From Planctomycetota bacterium (GTDB taxonomy: Bacteria > Planctomycetota > Planctomycetia > Pirellulales > Pirellulaceae): a DNA stretch of 64,000 nucleotides. The notes beneath the pieces are model-generated. The model did no database searches and was not told where the DNA came from. It saw only the letters and a list, made by a program, of their open reading frames with translations. Position numbers and translations under genes: made by a program. Location of the stretch: NCBI GenBank assembly GCA_014238905.1, contig JABAAE010000015.1:161442-225441 (forward strand), given 5' to 3'. Positions 1 through 10,101 of this stretch are shown here, one piece after another; position 1 is the first letter of the stretch, and each line of letters begins with the position of its first letter.

Positions 1-150
1 TCAGCCGTAAAGCCGGCATTGTTTAAACAATTGCCCACGGTGTCTTCAGTCAGGGGAACTGTCGTTCATATTTCGGATTCTTCATTTCGAATCAGTGATG
101 TTCGATAAGGCTTCCTGAATCGCAATACCCCGATCAGTATTGGACTGCTA

Positions 151-942
151 ATGGGCCTGCCGTTTTTTGTGATTGATTCTTTTACAAACGAGGCATTTCA
201 TGGTAACCCTGCAGCCGTTTGTCTACTGGATGGGAAACAACAGGTCGACTCGCGATGGATGCAGCTGGTAGCGGCAGAAATCAACCTGTCCGAAACGGCG
301 TTTTTGGATTTAAAGACGCGACAATTGAGGTGGTTCACTCCGATAGTCGAAGTCGACCTTTGTGGCCACGCCACGTTGGCAACGGTGAAAGCGATGCAGG
401 AAGCCAGTCTCGCCGAGAAAGGTGAAGTCCTCTCGTTTAAAACTCGTTCTGGCGAGCTCACCGCCCAACTACTTGATGATCATCAAATACAGCTCGATTT
501 CCCAGCAACACCTTGCCTGGGAATTGACCCCGCCGAAATTCCTCAAAACTGCATACCTTCCGATTCGGTTTTTGTTACAAAAAGCACTTTTGACCTGATG
601 TTCGAACTGCCTACAGAAGAAGCGGTACGAGATTTTCAGCCAATTTTTGATCAACTTCGAGATTTGCCCTTTCGAGGGGTCATCATCACAGCGATCTCAA
701 AATCGCAGGATTATGATTTTGTCTCCCGTTTTTTTGGGCCCTCCGTCGGCGTCAACGAAGATCCAGTTACGGGCTCTGCCCATTGCATGCTCGGCCCTTA
801 CTGGAGCACAAAATTAGGCAAGAAAAAAATGCATGCCGCACAGCTGTCAAATCGAGGTGGTGAAGTTGGTGTCGAAATATCGAAAGACCGGGTGATCTTA
901 ACGGGCGAGGCTGTCACCGTCATTCAAGGGCAGGTCCTATGA
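151..942 (+). CDS. PhzF-family isomerase/epimerase-like protein
   Basis: The 263-residue product has the PhzF (phenazine biosynthesis-like, diaminopimelate-epimerase fold) layout. The N-terminal motif FTNEAFHGNPAAVCLLDG lies at residues 11-28, the catalytic Glu is E48 in NLSETAFL, CGHATL is at 71-76 and the second-lobe signature EDPVTGSAH is at 203-211. The length is normal for the family. PhzF proteins catalyse proton shifts on small acids, but most family members have unknown substrates and no phenazine genes are nearby, so only the fold and likely isomerase chemistry are supported. The start is the ATG just before the conserved beta-strand FFVIDSFT. A well-spaced Shine-Dalgarno sequence is not obvious. 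It is followed 95 bp downstream by a NusG-like gene on the same strand. Confidence 0.9.
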   Translation: MGLPFFVIDSFTNEAFHGNPAAVCLLDGKQQVDSRWMQLVAAEINLSETAFLDLKTRQLRWFTPIVEVDLCGHATLATVKAMQEASLAEKGEVLSFKTRSGELTAQLLDDHQIQLDFPATPCLGIDPAEIPQNCIPSDSVFVTKSTFDLMFELPTEEAVRDFQPIFDQLRDLPFRGVIITAISKSQDYDFVSRFFGPSVGVNEDPVTGSAHCMLGPYWSTKLGKKKMHAAQLSNRGGEVGVEISKDRVILTGEAVTVIQGQVL

Positions 943-1018
943 ATAGCAACTGCATGTCCGGGTATTCGATGGAGTTATTAAATATTGCGGTCCGTTTCAA
1001 CCAGGCAAACGATCCAAT

Positions 1019-1026
1019 AAGGAGGT
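1019..1026 (+). promoter_or_regulatory. Strong Shine-Dalgarno of the NusG-like gene
   Basis: AAGGAGGT matches the anti-SD core and ends 11 nt before the ATG at 1038. Most genes in this window have weak or no SD sequences, so this one stands out and fixes the start of the downstream gene. Confidence 0.8.
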
Positions 1027-1037
1027 AAAAAAAAGTC

Positions 1038-1586
1038 ATGCCGATCCTTGGTAAAGAAAATGACATTCATCCCGAAGATCTATTTGATCGATCGGAAGAA
1101 TATGAATCAGCCTGGTTGTTCTATATCCTTAGTCGACGGGAAAAAGAGTTCATGCGGCAGCTCTACGCATTGAAAATTGCTTTTTTCGGCCCTACTATTG
1201 AAAAAAAATACCGTTCTCCCAATGGCAGGTTTCGAACTTCTTATGTTCCTCTTTTCTCAAATTACGTTTTTGTATTTGGAAATGAAGACCAACGCTATTC
1301 GACCATGACTACAAATTGTGTTTCCAGGTATACAGAGATCCAAGACCGACCTCGACTTTTCAAAGACCTGTGTCAGGTTCATCAGGTTCTTTCATCCGGG
1401 GTTGCGATTACTCAAGAACAAAAGCTGTCCACCGGCGATCCTGTTGTGGTCAAAAACGGTCCTTTTAAGGGATTTGAAGGACACGTCGTTCGGCGTGAAA
1501 ATCAAACTCGGCTACTGGTTTACGTGAAATTTATCGAACAGGGCGTTTCCATGGAAATTGACGAAAGTCAATTGCAGGGAATTTAG
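1038..1586 (+). CDS. NusG/RfaH-family transcription elongation factor paralogue
   Basis: The 182-residue protein has an NGN-like domain at about residues 25-115, including PLFSNYVFVF (71-80), the counterpart of the PLFPGYVF motif of NusG/RfaH. A KOW domain follows at about 133-160 (STGDPVVVKNGPFKGFEGHV). Such proteins bind RNA polymerase and alter pausing or termination. It is not beside secE/rplK, as the housekeeping nusG usually is, so it is more likely a specialised RfaH/UpxY-type paralogue. Those usually sit in front of a long surface-polysaccharide operon, but here the next gene is convergent. The strong ribosome-binding site suggests efficient translation. Family assignment is secure; the target operon is unknown. 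Confidence 0.85.
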   Translation: MPILGKENDIHPEDLFDRSEEYESAWLFYILSRREKEFMRQLYALKIAFFGPTIEKKYRSPNGRFRTSYVPLFSNYVFVFGNEDQRYSTMTTNCVSRYTEIQDRPRLFKDLCQVHQVLSSGVAITQEQKLSTGDPVVVKNGPFKGFEGHVVRRENQTRLLVYVKFIEQGVSMEIDESQLQGI

Positions 1587-1667
1587 GTCCAGCTTTCGCC
1601 TCAAATCACCATTGCAGCAGGCATCTCTTTTCTGGCAGCAGCCAAACCGTCAAGCTAACAGGTCTGC

Positions 1668-2636
1668 TTAGACTTCGGGAGTGACAAGCTCGTCATTGTT
1701 TTTAGCCCAATAGTCTGCAATCAGTGTGTCGAAAACAAGCTGGCAAATATGAAATAGAAGCATCGGCAGTATAGAACGATTCAATTCAACTGCGGTGTTC
1801 AATCCAACCATCAACGTCTTTTGACTGCCCGCAATACCAATCGCAATTCGATCACGTCGACAAAACCCAAACCAGCCTGCCGACCAATACCCAAATAGCA
1901 GCGTTAGAAGATGGAGAACGTTAACCGCCACAAACATCAAGCCAATATCAAGCCATGTAAAGTCCAGGTTTCCAGCTGTAAATCTGTTTCCCATCTTTAC
2001 CGCCCCAATCGCGACCATCACCAGAATTCCGATTTGCGCCGTTGTGCTGAGGGATAGCTTGTAACGAGTTGCTTGATTTCCAATCTCACCGAATTGTCGC
2101 GCGATCTGGGCCAAGACCATCGGCAAGACAACCAACAAGGCCAAATCTCGAATTAGCTCAGTCGTTTCAAATCCTGTTATCCCCCCCCCAACCGTCATCC
2201 AGATCCACCATGGCGTAAGCAGGAAACAAAAACCATTGGTAATCAGGGTCACCAAGATAGCAATGCTATCATTTCCGCCCGCCCGCCTGGTCCAAACGGC
2301 GGCCGATGCCAATGTGCAGGGCACGACGGTGGCGATGATTAAGCCGTCTCCCAGAAACTCGGTGAAAAAGAAATCAGAGCAAATCCAAGCTAACGCCGGC
2401 AGCATGAGGAAATTGATCGAGGAAGCATAAATAGCACCCCAGGGTGACTTCAAAGCTCTTCCCAGCTCTGATGTGGCCACCGGTAGAGCCATGACAAACA
2501 AAACAACGAAGAGGAGAGATTGACGCAGCAGCGTCGATTCAGCGATCGGCTGCAAGGTTTCGGGCATTAAGAATCCCAGCAGTAATACGCCGACCAGGCT
2601 AATAAGAAACCATTGTTTCTGGAGGTGTTCTTTCAC
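1668..2636 (-). CDS. Bile acid:sodium symporter (SBF/YfeH-like) family membrane protein
   Basis: The 322-residue protein is almost entirely hydrophobic, with about nine or ten membrane segments. The order and spacing fit the SBF/BASS-fold transporters: an early segment (WFLISLVGVLLLGFLMP), a polar crossing motif around TVVPCTLASAAVWTRRAGGN and a late GIAGSQKTLMVGLNTA segment like the SQKT loop of YfeH-type members. The family exports or imports organic anions coupled to sodium. The substrate cannot be read from sequence. It converges on the NusG-like gene and is divergent from aroC across about 500 bp. Confidence 0.8.
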   Translation of the reverse strand: MKEHLQKQWFLISLVGVLLLGFLMPETLQPIAESTLLRQSLLFVVLFVMALPVATSELGRALKSPWGAIYASSINFLMLPALAWICSDFFFTEFLGDGLIIATVVPCTLASAAVWTRRAGGNDSIAILVTLITNGFCFLLTPWWIWMTVGGGITGFETTELIRDLALLVVLPMVLAQIARQFGEIGNQATRYKLSLSTTAQIGILVMVAIGAVKMGNRFTAGNLDFTWLDIGLMFVAVNVLHLLTLLFGYWSAGWFGFCRRDRIAIGIAGSQKTLMVGLNTAVELNRSILPMLLFHICQLVFDTLIADYWAKNNDELVTPEV

Positions 2637-3144
2637 AATCCAATTTCAAAAACAGGTAGCTTGTTCTAAATTTCAGCAGGTTTCGCACCATCCATCGCCA
2701 GTTCAAATGGTTCAGCAGGCCATGCTGGCATTGTAGGATTCTTGGATTTTCTGCCGCAAGATGACCCGTTCGCTAATGTAACGGGAAAATCAATCAAAAA
2801 GAATGCCGCTCAGACGCGTGAGGATAGCCAATCAGCCTTTCTTTTGCAGGATGAGATCAGTAGACTTCGCCAATTGGCACCATCAATGGTCACCAATCGG
2901 TTTGTGATAGCAGCCTTCGTTGAAAACCAACGAGCTCTCATCGATGGTGGTCTACTGGTCAACTTCTGGAGGATGTGATGGAGCTTGGAAAGCTAGAAAA
3001 CCGTCTACCTTAAGAGAACCATGATTTGGGCCCAAGGGAAGAGTGTTTTCGCCAATAATCAGGGCTGCCAGCAGCCTAAAGATTCGCCTGAATCTCGTCA
3101 TTTGCATTAACCGGTCCTTTTGCGATCAAATCCGGAATACACCC
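2637..3144. other. Divergent intergenic region with a weak ORF
   Basis: This 508-bp gap separates the SBF transporter from aroC and must hold their promoters. An open frame from 2670 to 2978 contains a TTG-started 78-codon ORF (2742-2978). Its product starts MDFLPQDDPFANVTGKS and ends FWRM; I do not recognise it and it has no clear ribosome-binding site. It may be a gene remnant or chance. I see no hairpin or repeat here. Confidence 0.3.
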
Positions 3145-4287
3145 ATGCTTAGATATTGGACATCAGGTGAATCCCACGGAAAAACCATGTTAGCCATGGT
3201 CGACGGGTTTCCCGCTGGTGTAAAAGTCAACGACGACCAGATCAACTTCGATTTGAAACTTCGGCAAGGGGGGTATGGTCGCGGAAAACGGCAGCAATTG
3301 GAAACAGATCAAGTAGAATTCCTTTCCGGCACCTGGCAGGGGACAACACTGGGAAGCCCGATTGCCATGCAGGTGATTAACCGAGATTACAAGCTGGAAC
3401 GTCTCAAGGAACTGGAACGTCCCCGACCTGGGCACGGCGATTTGACTGGAGCGGTTAAGTATCTCGGTTCAATCCGCGGCGTTCTCGAAAGGGCCAGTGC
3501 AAGAGAGTCCTGCGTTCGCGTGGCGGCTGGCTCATTAGCAAAACAAATGTTAAGTCATTTTGGAATTCGCGTAATTGGTTACGTTGTGCAACTGGGTGGA
3601 ATAGACCTGCCGCTGGAATCAGCTAACGATTTTGACTCGATGTTGGACCAACGTACTCAAAGTGCTATCTATTCGCTTTGTCCCTCAAAAGATCCTGAAG
3701 TCATCAGTCTAATTGATCAAACTGCGGAGGACGGCGATACGCTTGGCGGAATCGTGGAAACCAAAGTGACAGGATTACCGTTTGGGCTCGGAACGCATGC
3801 CCAGTGGGACAAAAAACTCGATGGCAAGCTGGCCCAAGCAGTGATGGCAGTGCAAGCCATCAAGGGTGTGGAAATTGGACTGGGATTCCAGTCAGCGGCT
3901 CTGCCTGGCTCCAAAGTCCATGATCCTATTCAATATGACGCAACGGCGACACAAGAACCTAATCTCGGTTTTATCCGCCCCAGCAACAATGCCGGCGGTC
4001 TGGAAGCCGGCATGACCAATGGCCAACCCCTGGTCGTTCGAGCTGCCAAAAAACCAATTGCGACGTTAAGAAAGCCCTTGGAGTCGATCAATCTTGCCAC
4101 CAAGGAAAAGCATACTGCAAACTACGAACGCAGTGATGTTTGCGCGGTCAGCGCCTGCTCAATCATCATTGAAAACGTCATCGCCTTTGAGATCGCAGCT
4201 GCATTTGTTGAAAAATTTGGCGGAGACAGTGTACTCGAAATGAAAAAAAGATTTGAGCTTTTTAACGAAATGGCTCGCAAGAGGTAA
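3145..4287 (+). CDS. aroC: Chorismate synthase
   Basis: The 380-residue enzyme converts 5-enolpyruvylshikimate-3-phosphate to chorismate, the last shared step of aromatic amino acid synthesis, using reduced FMN. All three family signatures are present: GESHGKTMLAMVDGFPAGV near the N-terminus, ERASARESCVRVAAGS, and ERSDVCAVSACSI near the C-terminus. The open frame extends upstream to 3043, but homologues begin at MLRYWTSGESHGK, so I place the start at the ATG at 3145. The length is normal for bacterial AroC (350-390 aa). No other shikimate gene is adjacent, as is common in planctomycetes with scattered biosynthetic genes. Confidence 0.97.
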   Translation: MLRYWTSGESHGKTMLAMVDGFPAGVKVNDDQINFDLKLRQGGYGRGKRQQLETDQVEFLSGTWQGTTLGSPIAMQVINRDYKLERLKELERPRPGHGDLTGAVKYLGSIRGVLERASARESCVRVAAGSLAKQMLSHFGIRVIGYVVQLGGIDLPLESANDFDSMLDQRTQSAIYSLCPSKDPEVISLIDQTAEDGDTLGGIVETKVTGLPFGLGTHAQWDKKLDGKLAQAVMAVQAIKGVEIGLGFQSAALPGSKVHDPIQYDATATQEPNLGFIRPSNNAGGLEAGMTNGQPLVVRAAKKPIATLRKPLESINLATKEKHTANYERSDVCAVSACSIIIENVIAFEIAAAFVEKFGGDSVLEMKKRFELFNEMARKR

Positions 4288-4427
4288 GAACACTACGAGC
4301 TCCAGCATGATCATGTTCGAATCATCGCGTCCGGTTGTTGCTCAACGGCGACTCAAGATCAGGAACGAGATTCACAACGTTCATGTCGTAGTCAATTCAA
4401 CAAACGGCCGCTCAAGCAAGGAATCGG

Positions 4428-5846
4428 TTGATGACGGATTATGGTAAACGAAACACCTGCCGAATATTGTTTTTTTCGTTATGCGTAGCCCCAACGATTT
4501 TCAACGTAACAACTTCGTTGAAAACCACTTTTTCAGCAGCATCATTGGATACGATTTCCGGCGGTGGAATCCTTGAAACGCATAGTCAAAAAGGGGAAAC
4601 AAACCGCCTGAACCGGACCGAACAGGATCCAAAGCAAGAATCTGATGATCGACAACCGCGACAGGATCCAATGCTTGTCTCTTTGTTAAAGGCTTGGGGA
4701 ATCTCCAAGAAAAAAACGGAAATCGAACATGAATTCCGGATCCACCTGGATAAGTTTTCACTGCCGACGGATCACCCTCTTACAAAATATATTAGTGGGG
4801 CATTTCAAATCCGACAAACGGAGCAGAGCTACACCTTCACTTTTGAACAGGTGCAATTGGATTTAGAGGATCTCAACAGAGGCTGGGAAAATCTTCGGCA
4901 GGCAATTCATTTATCGCTTGAAGACTCACCTCCTTGTCAAGTTGTGATTAAGCAACTGTTGCTTCGGATTCCAGTAACAGCAGGTCAATCTTCCGGATCT
5001 CTGGTTTTTTCCAACGTTCAATTTAGTTCCAAGAATGGGCCCGAACCCGTCACCATCGAGGGTGAAATCCAAGAGGGAATTGGCCAAGACCGATTAGCCC
5101 ATCCCATCCAATTAACGGTCTCAACCAACCAGAATCAACTAACAACGACTCTCATCGGCAACTTCCTCCCCATACAGCTATTTGGATTAGGGCTTGTCCA
5201 ATGGACTGGGGAAAATGCCATCTTTCGGGGTCAAGTTCACCTATCAAGTTCCTTGGCAATGTTCGACAACAGTCACGATGCAAGTCACCCCAACGATAAC
5301 TCCATGTCATTTAATGGAGAATTCACCGAAGTCACCTGTCAGTCGCTTTTTGTGGAGGAGAAGGAAAAGGGATTCCATCCTCCAATGACCGGCATCTGCA
5401 AATTTCAAACGGTCGAAAACAGATTCGAGAATGGAAATCTGAAGTATCTAAAGGGTACCATTACCAGCATGGGACAGGGAATTGTTCGCCAATCGATCAC
5501 AGAGAAATTCCCCGGACAGGTCAACTGGATACCACAGTTTAATTCCATCGAATATCAAAGTTTTTCGGCACAGGTTGATTACCGAGATGGCCGCCTCCTC
5601 GTTGCGGCCAATGACGAATTCCAAGGGCAGCTGATTTGGGGCGTTCAGCTCCCCATTTTGATCATCACTTCTTGGACCGATTTTTGGGCGGCTTCTTATC
5701 AACCACTCTCTTTTCAGAAGACAGTTTCTGCTGATTCTCAGCCCTATAACTACTCCATTTTCCAACGGGAACTAGAGTGGCCAAAACAACGACCACCAAG
5801 TGCCCAAGAGCAACGTATCCGAGAATGGCAAGCACTCCTTCAGTAA
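4428..5846 (+). CDS. Unknown exported or membrane-anchored protein
   Basis: The 472-residue product begins with a basic stretch and a hydrophobic segment (CRILFFSLCVAPTIFNV), fitting a signal peptide or anchor. A low-complexity polar linker rich in Q, D and R follows (about residues 55-85), then a long beta-rich region without recognisable domains. I do not recognise the family. The last 182 bp overlap the 3' end of the convergent ResB-CcsA gene, so both reading frames are used there if both stop codons are real. Start and function are inferred. Confidence 0.6.
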   Translation: MMTDYGKRNTCRILFFSLCVAPTIFNVTTSLKTTFSAASLDTISGGGILETHSQKGETNRLNRTEQDPKQESDDRQPRQDPMLVSLLKAWGISKKKTEIEHEFRIHLDKFSLPTDHPLTKYISGAFQIRQTEQSYTFTFEQVQLDLEDLNRGWENLRQAIHLSLEDSPPCQVVIKQLLLRIPVTAGQSSGSLVFSNVQFSSKNGPEPVTIEGEIQEGIGQDRLAHPIQLTVSTNQNQLTTTLIGNFLPIQLFGLGLVQWTGENAIFRGQVHLSSSLAMFDNSHDASHPNDNSMSFNGEFTEVTCQSLFVEEKEKGFHPPMTGICKFQTVENRFENGNLKYLKGTITSMGQGIVRQSITEKFPGQVNWIPQFNSIEYQSFSAQVDYRDGRLLVAANDEFQGQLIWGVQLPILIITSWTDFWAASYQPLSFQKTVSADSQPYNYSIFQRELEWPKQRPPSAQEQRIREWQALLQ

Positions 5847-8800
5847 AGCCATAACTGTGGAGTCCAACCCCTAACTCGTTGACCCCGAACCAGGACCAAC
5901 AGGTAACGACGTTCCCCAACATGGCCAAAACAGCCAGACCGCGTTCGCGAACCAACCCTCCCCAGCGGGAATGAAGAATGAGAGCGTTCCACAAGACAAT
6001 TAATAACGCCCCATTTTCCTTGGGGTCCCATCCCCAAAACCGGCCCCACGAATCGTCCGCCCAAAGCCCACCAAGTACCGTTCCAAAGAAACTCAATAAC
6101 AGAGCAAAGCAAACAATACCATAAATGATCCAGGACACTCCTTGACGTATCTCCTTGTCAAAAATCGGTGTAAATGCAGTTCCTATTAAGAAGAAAAGCC
6201 CCAGCACACCTGCCACAAAGGTGGCCACATAACCAGACGTTACACAAACCACGTGAGTCGCCAGCCAGAACTGAGTATCAAGGACAGCTTCCAGCTTTCC
6301 AAAAGTATCCGAACGCAGTGCCAAGTTAAAAGAGACCATAATCACGATGAATCCCATCAAGGCACCCAGCAGAGCACCGAATCCAATTTTTGTGGCTTTG
6401 GGCGCTGCGTAACGAATGATCAAATCAATTACAAATCCGCACATCACACTACCCCAGCTGATAAACACAGCCGATGCGTAAAGATTGGTTATCGGCGCCT
6501 TTCCGGTAATCATGACCCTCTCAACGATACCCGCGGTGTGCAATAAACTTCCCAATGCCAGAATACCCACTGCTGATCGTTGAATTCCAACACCGATATC
6601 GTCGCAGGAAACCGCATACAACACCCAGGAGGTGACGATAAACAGGGCAGCCACGCCATAGAAAATCAAGGCTTGGAAGAGTGGTGCTGAATAATGATAA
6701 AAATGTTCCAGAACCAACTTTGCGGAATCAAAGTCAGCCAATTTTTGTTCATCAAACAACTGAAGGTAATCGGTTAAAACCGTGTCGAATTCTTCCTGTT
6801 TTCCTGTCTTGTAGGCCAATAGTAGCTTCCCCAGTTCATTGGAGATTGCTGCAGGTTCGCCGATTGAATTCCCCAATATCGCGGTCAGTTGAACTGTATA
6901 CTCTTTTCGTAGTCCTAATAGTTCATCCGATTTCTGATTGGTATAGGATTCTTTAATTGCCTCCTTACATGCGTCTCTGATCGATGGGGGAACTCCGTCC
7001 TTCCTCGATTCCTTGATCTTGGCCTCGATAACGTCAGCATTTTCTTCAAAAATCTGGCTGGAACGGTTCTTGACTTCATTCAAAAAACCATCTGGATTCT
7101 CCCGGAGCTTGATAAACCTCGGGTCTAAATTGATAAGCTTCGCAACCAGTTCCTCTATCGACCCGATACCGTTGCGTTGGCAATATTTAAGTAGCACCTG
7201 CCTGACGGTCGATACCGTAAGAACCTCCATCCCGGGCATTTTTTCCCAATCGAGTTCATCACTGGGGGAATCGGGCTGCATTCGCTGATCGTCGATCAGT
7301 CTCCAGCGGGTCTGATTGTCTGATTGCAGAACAATGCTTCCCAGGGCTACCTGCCCCTTGGATGAATCGCCGCCAAGAGCAAGCGACAAGCGATCGGTTT
7401 TTGACTCGACGACGACATCCCAGGAATACGCAGTAGGGGCGAACAAGGAACTATCTGCCTGCCCGGCAACCAGCGAACCTTTTCCACTTCGAACAAAACC
7501 GTAAATATAGGACAGGTAATTGATCGCCTCCATTCGATCCTGAGAGAGCGACCGTTCGACAATCGAATCGATTAAATCGATGATGTTACCACCGGTGTTC
7601 AGCGGCAGCAGTCGACTTCTGTAAATGATCTTTCCTCCGACCACCCGCTTGAGGGCATCGTCAGAATCTGCATCCAAAAACAAAGAGGCATTTCTGAATC
7701 GTTCATATTCCTTAATTTTGCTGTAAAGTGAAATGCTCTTTCGTTGTTGAAACGAAAGTTTATCCAATTTCCCACCATTCGCCCGACGTTGTTCCATCGC
7801 GGTCTCGGCATACTCATTGAATTCCGCTATCTCGCGTGAGACCTCGTTGTAAGTATAGGTATAACCCTTGCGTTTGGTTTCCAAACCCAACTTCCTGATA
7901 ACGAATGGGTCATAGATTCGGAAAATACGATACTCCTCATCCGCCATTGCCGGAGCGGTCAAGACATCCAACAACCACTCGGTTGCATAGATCCTTTTTT
8001 TCTCCCCTTTCAGTTCCTTCTCAACCTGCTTGGCTGTGAGAGAAACCGATTCGTAATCCGAATAATTTCGCAGAAACACTCTGGCAAAAGAATCCAGAGG
8101 CTGATAACGACCTCCCGCAGAAACAGGGATCAAACCGGCTCTTTTAATGTCAAATTCGCCATCTTTTGCTGATCCACTAAATGTTAAACGGTACGCAGTC
8201 GCAGCCCCCAACAGCACAACAACCAAGGGCAGGATCCACACAATCGACGCTCGTTTTTGTGGCAGTGAAATCTTCAGAGCCTCGATCGAGCCTCCGTCGC
8301 CCGCAAGATCCTCTTTTTCGATTTTTCTTGGAGGCAACTGCTCGGCAGCGGCCGAACGTTTTGCCGCTCGTTTCTGAATTCGATCAGAAAATTTCAGAAG
8401 GCCGGCAGCAAACTGTGCCAACATCCCGATGACGACATACATGCAGCCAATGTAGGGAATCATCCAACCTTGGTTGGTAACGACCTGCAGGGTAGTGACC
8501 TCGGTCATCTTTCCGGTGGCGGTCCTCTGCTTAACGTAACCGGCTTGATAGAAAGTCTCACCCTTATATCGCAAAGGATTATTCATGCTAATCGAGGCGG
8601 TCTGCTGCTCGCCTGTCGACTTGTCCAAGATGATAAAATCCGATCCAAATGTTTTGTGCTTTGTAGAGCCATGGTAACTGTCTTCCTTGGCATCAATGAG
8701 CGTTAACTTGTAGGGTTTGAGGACCCGACGGAACCGTAAAGCCAATTCAAAGACCTTGGATTTAAATCGGATTTTTTCAGAATTTGCTCCATCATCGCGT

Positions 8801-10101
8801 CCCAAAGATCCAAGGTCATGAAAATGCTGCGAAAGCAATAATACTTCCTTGGGTGTCGATTGGTTTTTTTCAAATATCTTCAGGTACAAACTGGCGAAAT
8901 CTACTTTCTGATTCACATCCGCACCGGTAAAGCGAGGAATATCCAAAGCCCGGCTAAACCGCCCCCGACCGGAAGTCGGCGTAATTTCGACACTCTGATC
9001 ATTCAATGTGATGCGGTCCATCGCATCTGGTTTTTCCTTCAACTCAATTTTTGAATTTGGAAAAAAACCAATGATCTCGATATCGAACGGCAAATCTTCA
9101 ACCGTAATACGTTTCCCATTGGTTAATTTATTGGTGGGTATCGAAACAACTTGATCTTTCCCCTCGCCCCGTAGTGTCACCGCCAATTCAACATCCTGAG
9201 TGTTGTAGGCAAATTCGGATGTCGCTTTTTCAGCTACAGTGATCTTTTCCTCGACGGCATAAATCCCCACGAAGAGCTCATTGACCATCATCAGCCCAAT
9301 CCCAAAATGCAGCAGAACGATCCCACCTCGATTCCGGAAGACCATCGAACAGCCAATCAACAAGACACAGCCGACGATCGTGGCTTGTGTCAGTTGCCAT
9401 ACAATTCTCATGGCGGACTCCATCTGCTCCGACATATCTTTAAGAACAAATAAACCGAACCCCGCGAGGACAGCCAAAACGATTCCGGTAACAACCAGAA
9501 TCCGTTCGAGAGTCCGTCCCGATGGCAAGAATAGTAGGACGCCTACCAAGCCTGAGGCGAGCGCCACCGTTGCGGACAACATGGTTCGCCAAAGAAATCC
9601 GTAAGACACCAATGGCTCATCCTGAACACCTTCGGCATAACTGGCTCCTCCGACGATAACCGCCGTCAAGATTAATCCGAAGCCAATAAAAGAAGTCCCG
9701 GAAATGATGGCCGTTTTGGACCCTGTGGCTTTAAAGCGAACGACGTGTGCCGACACCAAGTTGACCATCAACGCAACTCCAAGCGACTTTCCGCCAGGAA
9801 AGAAAATGCCGCTAAGCGGAAAATTGTTTTCCATCAAGTACTCTTGCACGTCAAAATTTGGAAACCAAGCTGGCGGCATAAAAGCTTTGAAAGGGATAAA
9901 GACAGTAAATGATCGAAAATAACTATCGATCACGGTCCAGATCCCCTCAGTCGCCTGCGCCAACGTCCCAACCAAGACCAAGAACATCGAAAGGCTAAAT
10001 AGCGTCACGGTGATCTTCAGTGAGGCCAATCGGGTGAGAACCGTCCAAGCTAAAGAAGGCTGATGGCTATTTAGTTGGTTTTTCACTTCCCTACCGTCCA
10101 T
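5665..10101 (-). CDS. ResB-CcsA fusion, system II cytochrome c maturation protein
   Basis: The 1478-residue protein joins two normally separate partners. The N-terminal part has ResB/Ccs1 features: early membrane segments (TLFSLSMFLVLVGTLAQ), a large extracytoplasmic region with the typical segment FHDLGSLGRDDG, and the late helix after RYKGETFYQAGY. After a long soluble linker, the C-terminal third has the multiple membrane helices of CcsA/CcmC/CcmF proteins and the haem-handling WWD signature WGRFWGWDPKENGALL at about residues 1352-1367. Together these deliver haem and attach it to apocytochromes c outside the membrane. This fits the several CxxCH proteins in this window. The start codon overlaps the stop of the upstream lipoprotein gene by one base (TAATG). 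The Lys-rich C-terminal tail lies in the overlap with the convergent gene. Confidence 0.92.
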   Translation of the reverse strand: MDGREVKNQLNSHQPSLAWTVLTRLASLKITVTLFSLSMFLVLVGTLAQATEGIWTVIDSYFRSFTVFIPFKAFMPPAWFPNFDVQEYLMENNFPLSGIFFPGGKSLGVALMVNLVSAHVVRFKATGSKTAIISGTSFIGFGLILTAVIVGGASYAEGVQDEPLVSYGFLWRTMLSATVALASGLVGVLLFLPSGRTLERILVVTGIVLAVLAGFGLFVLKDMSEQMESAMRIVWQLTQATIVGCVLLIGCSMVFRNRGGIVLLHFGIGLMMVNELFVGIYAVEEKITVAEKATSEFAYNTQDVELAVTLRGEGKDQVVSIPTNKLTNGKRITVEDLPFDIEIIGFFPNSKIELKEKPDAMDRITLNDQSVEITPTSGRGRFSRALDIPRFTGADVNQKVDFASLYLKIFEKNQSTPKEVLLLSQHFHDLGSLGRDDGANSEKIRFKSKVFELALRFRRVLKPYKLTLIDAKEDSYHGSTKHKTFGSDFIILDKSTGEQQTASISMNNPLRYKGETFYQAGYVKQRTATGKMTEVTTLQVVTNQGWMIPYIGCMYVVIGMLAQFAAGLLKFSDRIQKRAAKRSAAAEQLPPRKIEKEDLAGDGGSIEALKISLPQKRASIVWILPLVVVLLGAATAYRLTFSGSAKDGEFDIKRAGLIPVSAGGRYQPLDSFARVFLRNYSDYESVSLTAKQVEKELKGEKKRIYATEWLLDVLTAPAMADEEYRIFRIYDPFVIRKLGLETKRKGYTYTYNEVSREIAEFNEYAETAMEQRRANGGKLDKLSFQQRKSISLYSKIKEYERFRNASLFLDADSDDALKRVVGGKIIYRSRLLPLNTGGNIIDLIDSIVERSLSQDRMEAINYLSYIYGFVRSGKGSLVAGQADSSLFAPTAYSWDVVVESKTDRLSLALGGDSSKGQVALGSIVLQSDNQTRWRLIDDQRMQPDSPSDELDWEKMPGMEVLTVSTVRQVLLKYCQRNGIGSIEELVAKLINLDPRFIKLRENPDGFLNEVKNRSSQIFEENADVIEAKIKESRKDGVPPSIRDACKEAIKESYTNQKSDELLGLRKEYTVQLTAILGNSIGEPAAISNELGKLLLAYKTGKQEEFDTVLTDYLQLFDEQKLADFDSAKLVLEHFYHYSAPLFQALIFYGVAALFIVTSWVLYAVSCDDIGVGIQRSAVGILALGSLLHTAGIVERVMITGKAPITNLYASAVFISWGSVMCGFVIDLIIRYAAPKATKIGFGALLGALMGFIVIMVSFNLALRSDTFGKLEAVLDTQFWLATHVVCVTSGYVATFVAGVLGLFFLIGTAFTPIFDKEIRQGVSWIIYGIVCFALLLSFFGTVLGGLWADDSWGRFWGWDPKENGALLIVLWNALILHSRWGGLVRERGLAVLAMLGNVVTCWSWFGVNELGVGLHSYGFTEGVLAILGYVALGHLVVVVLATLVPVGKWSSYRAENQQKLSSEKRVVDKKPPKNRSKK

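Noticed and set aside
1..108. An open frame on the plus strand from the window edge to a TAA at 106-108
   Set aside because: About 35 codons with no recognisable C-terminal motif; it could be the tail of an upstream gene but cannot be supported.
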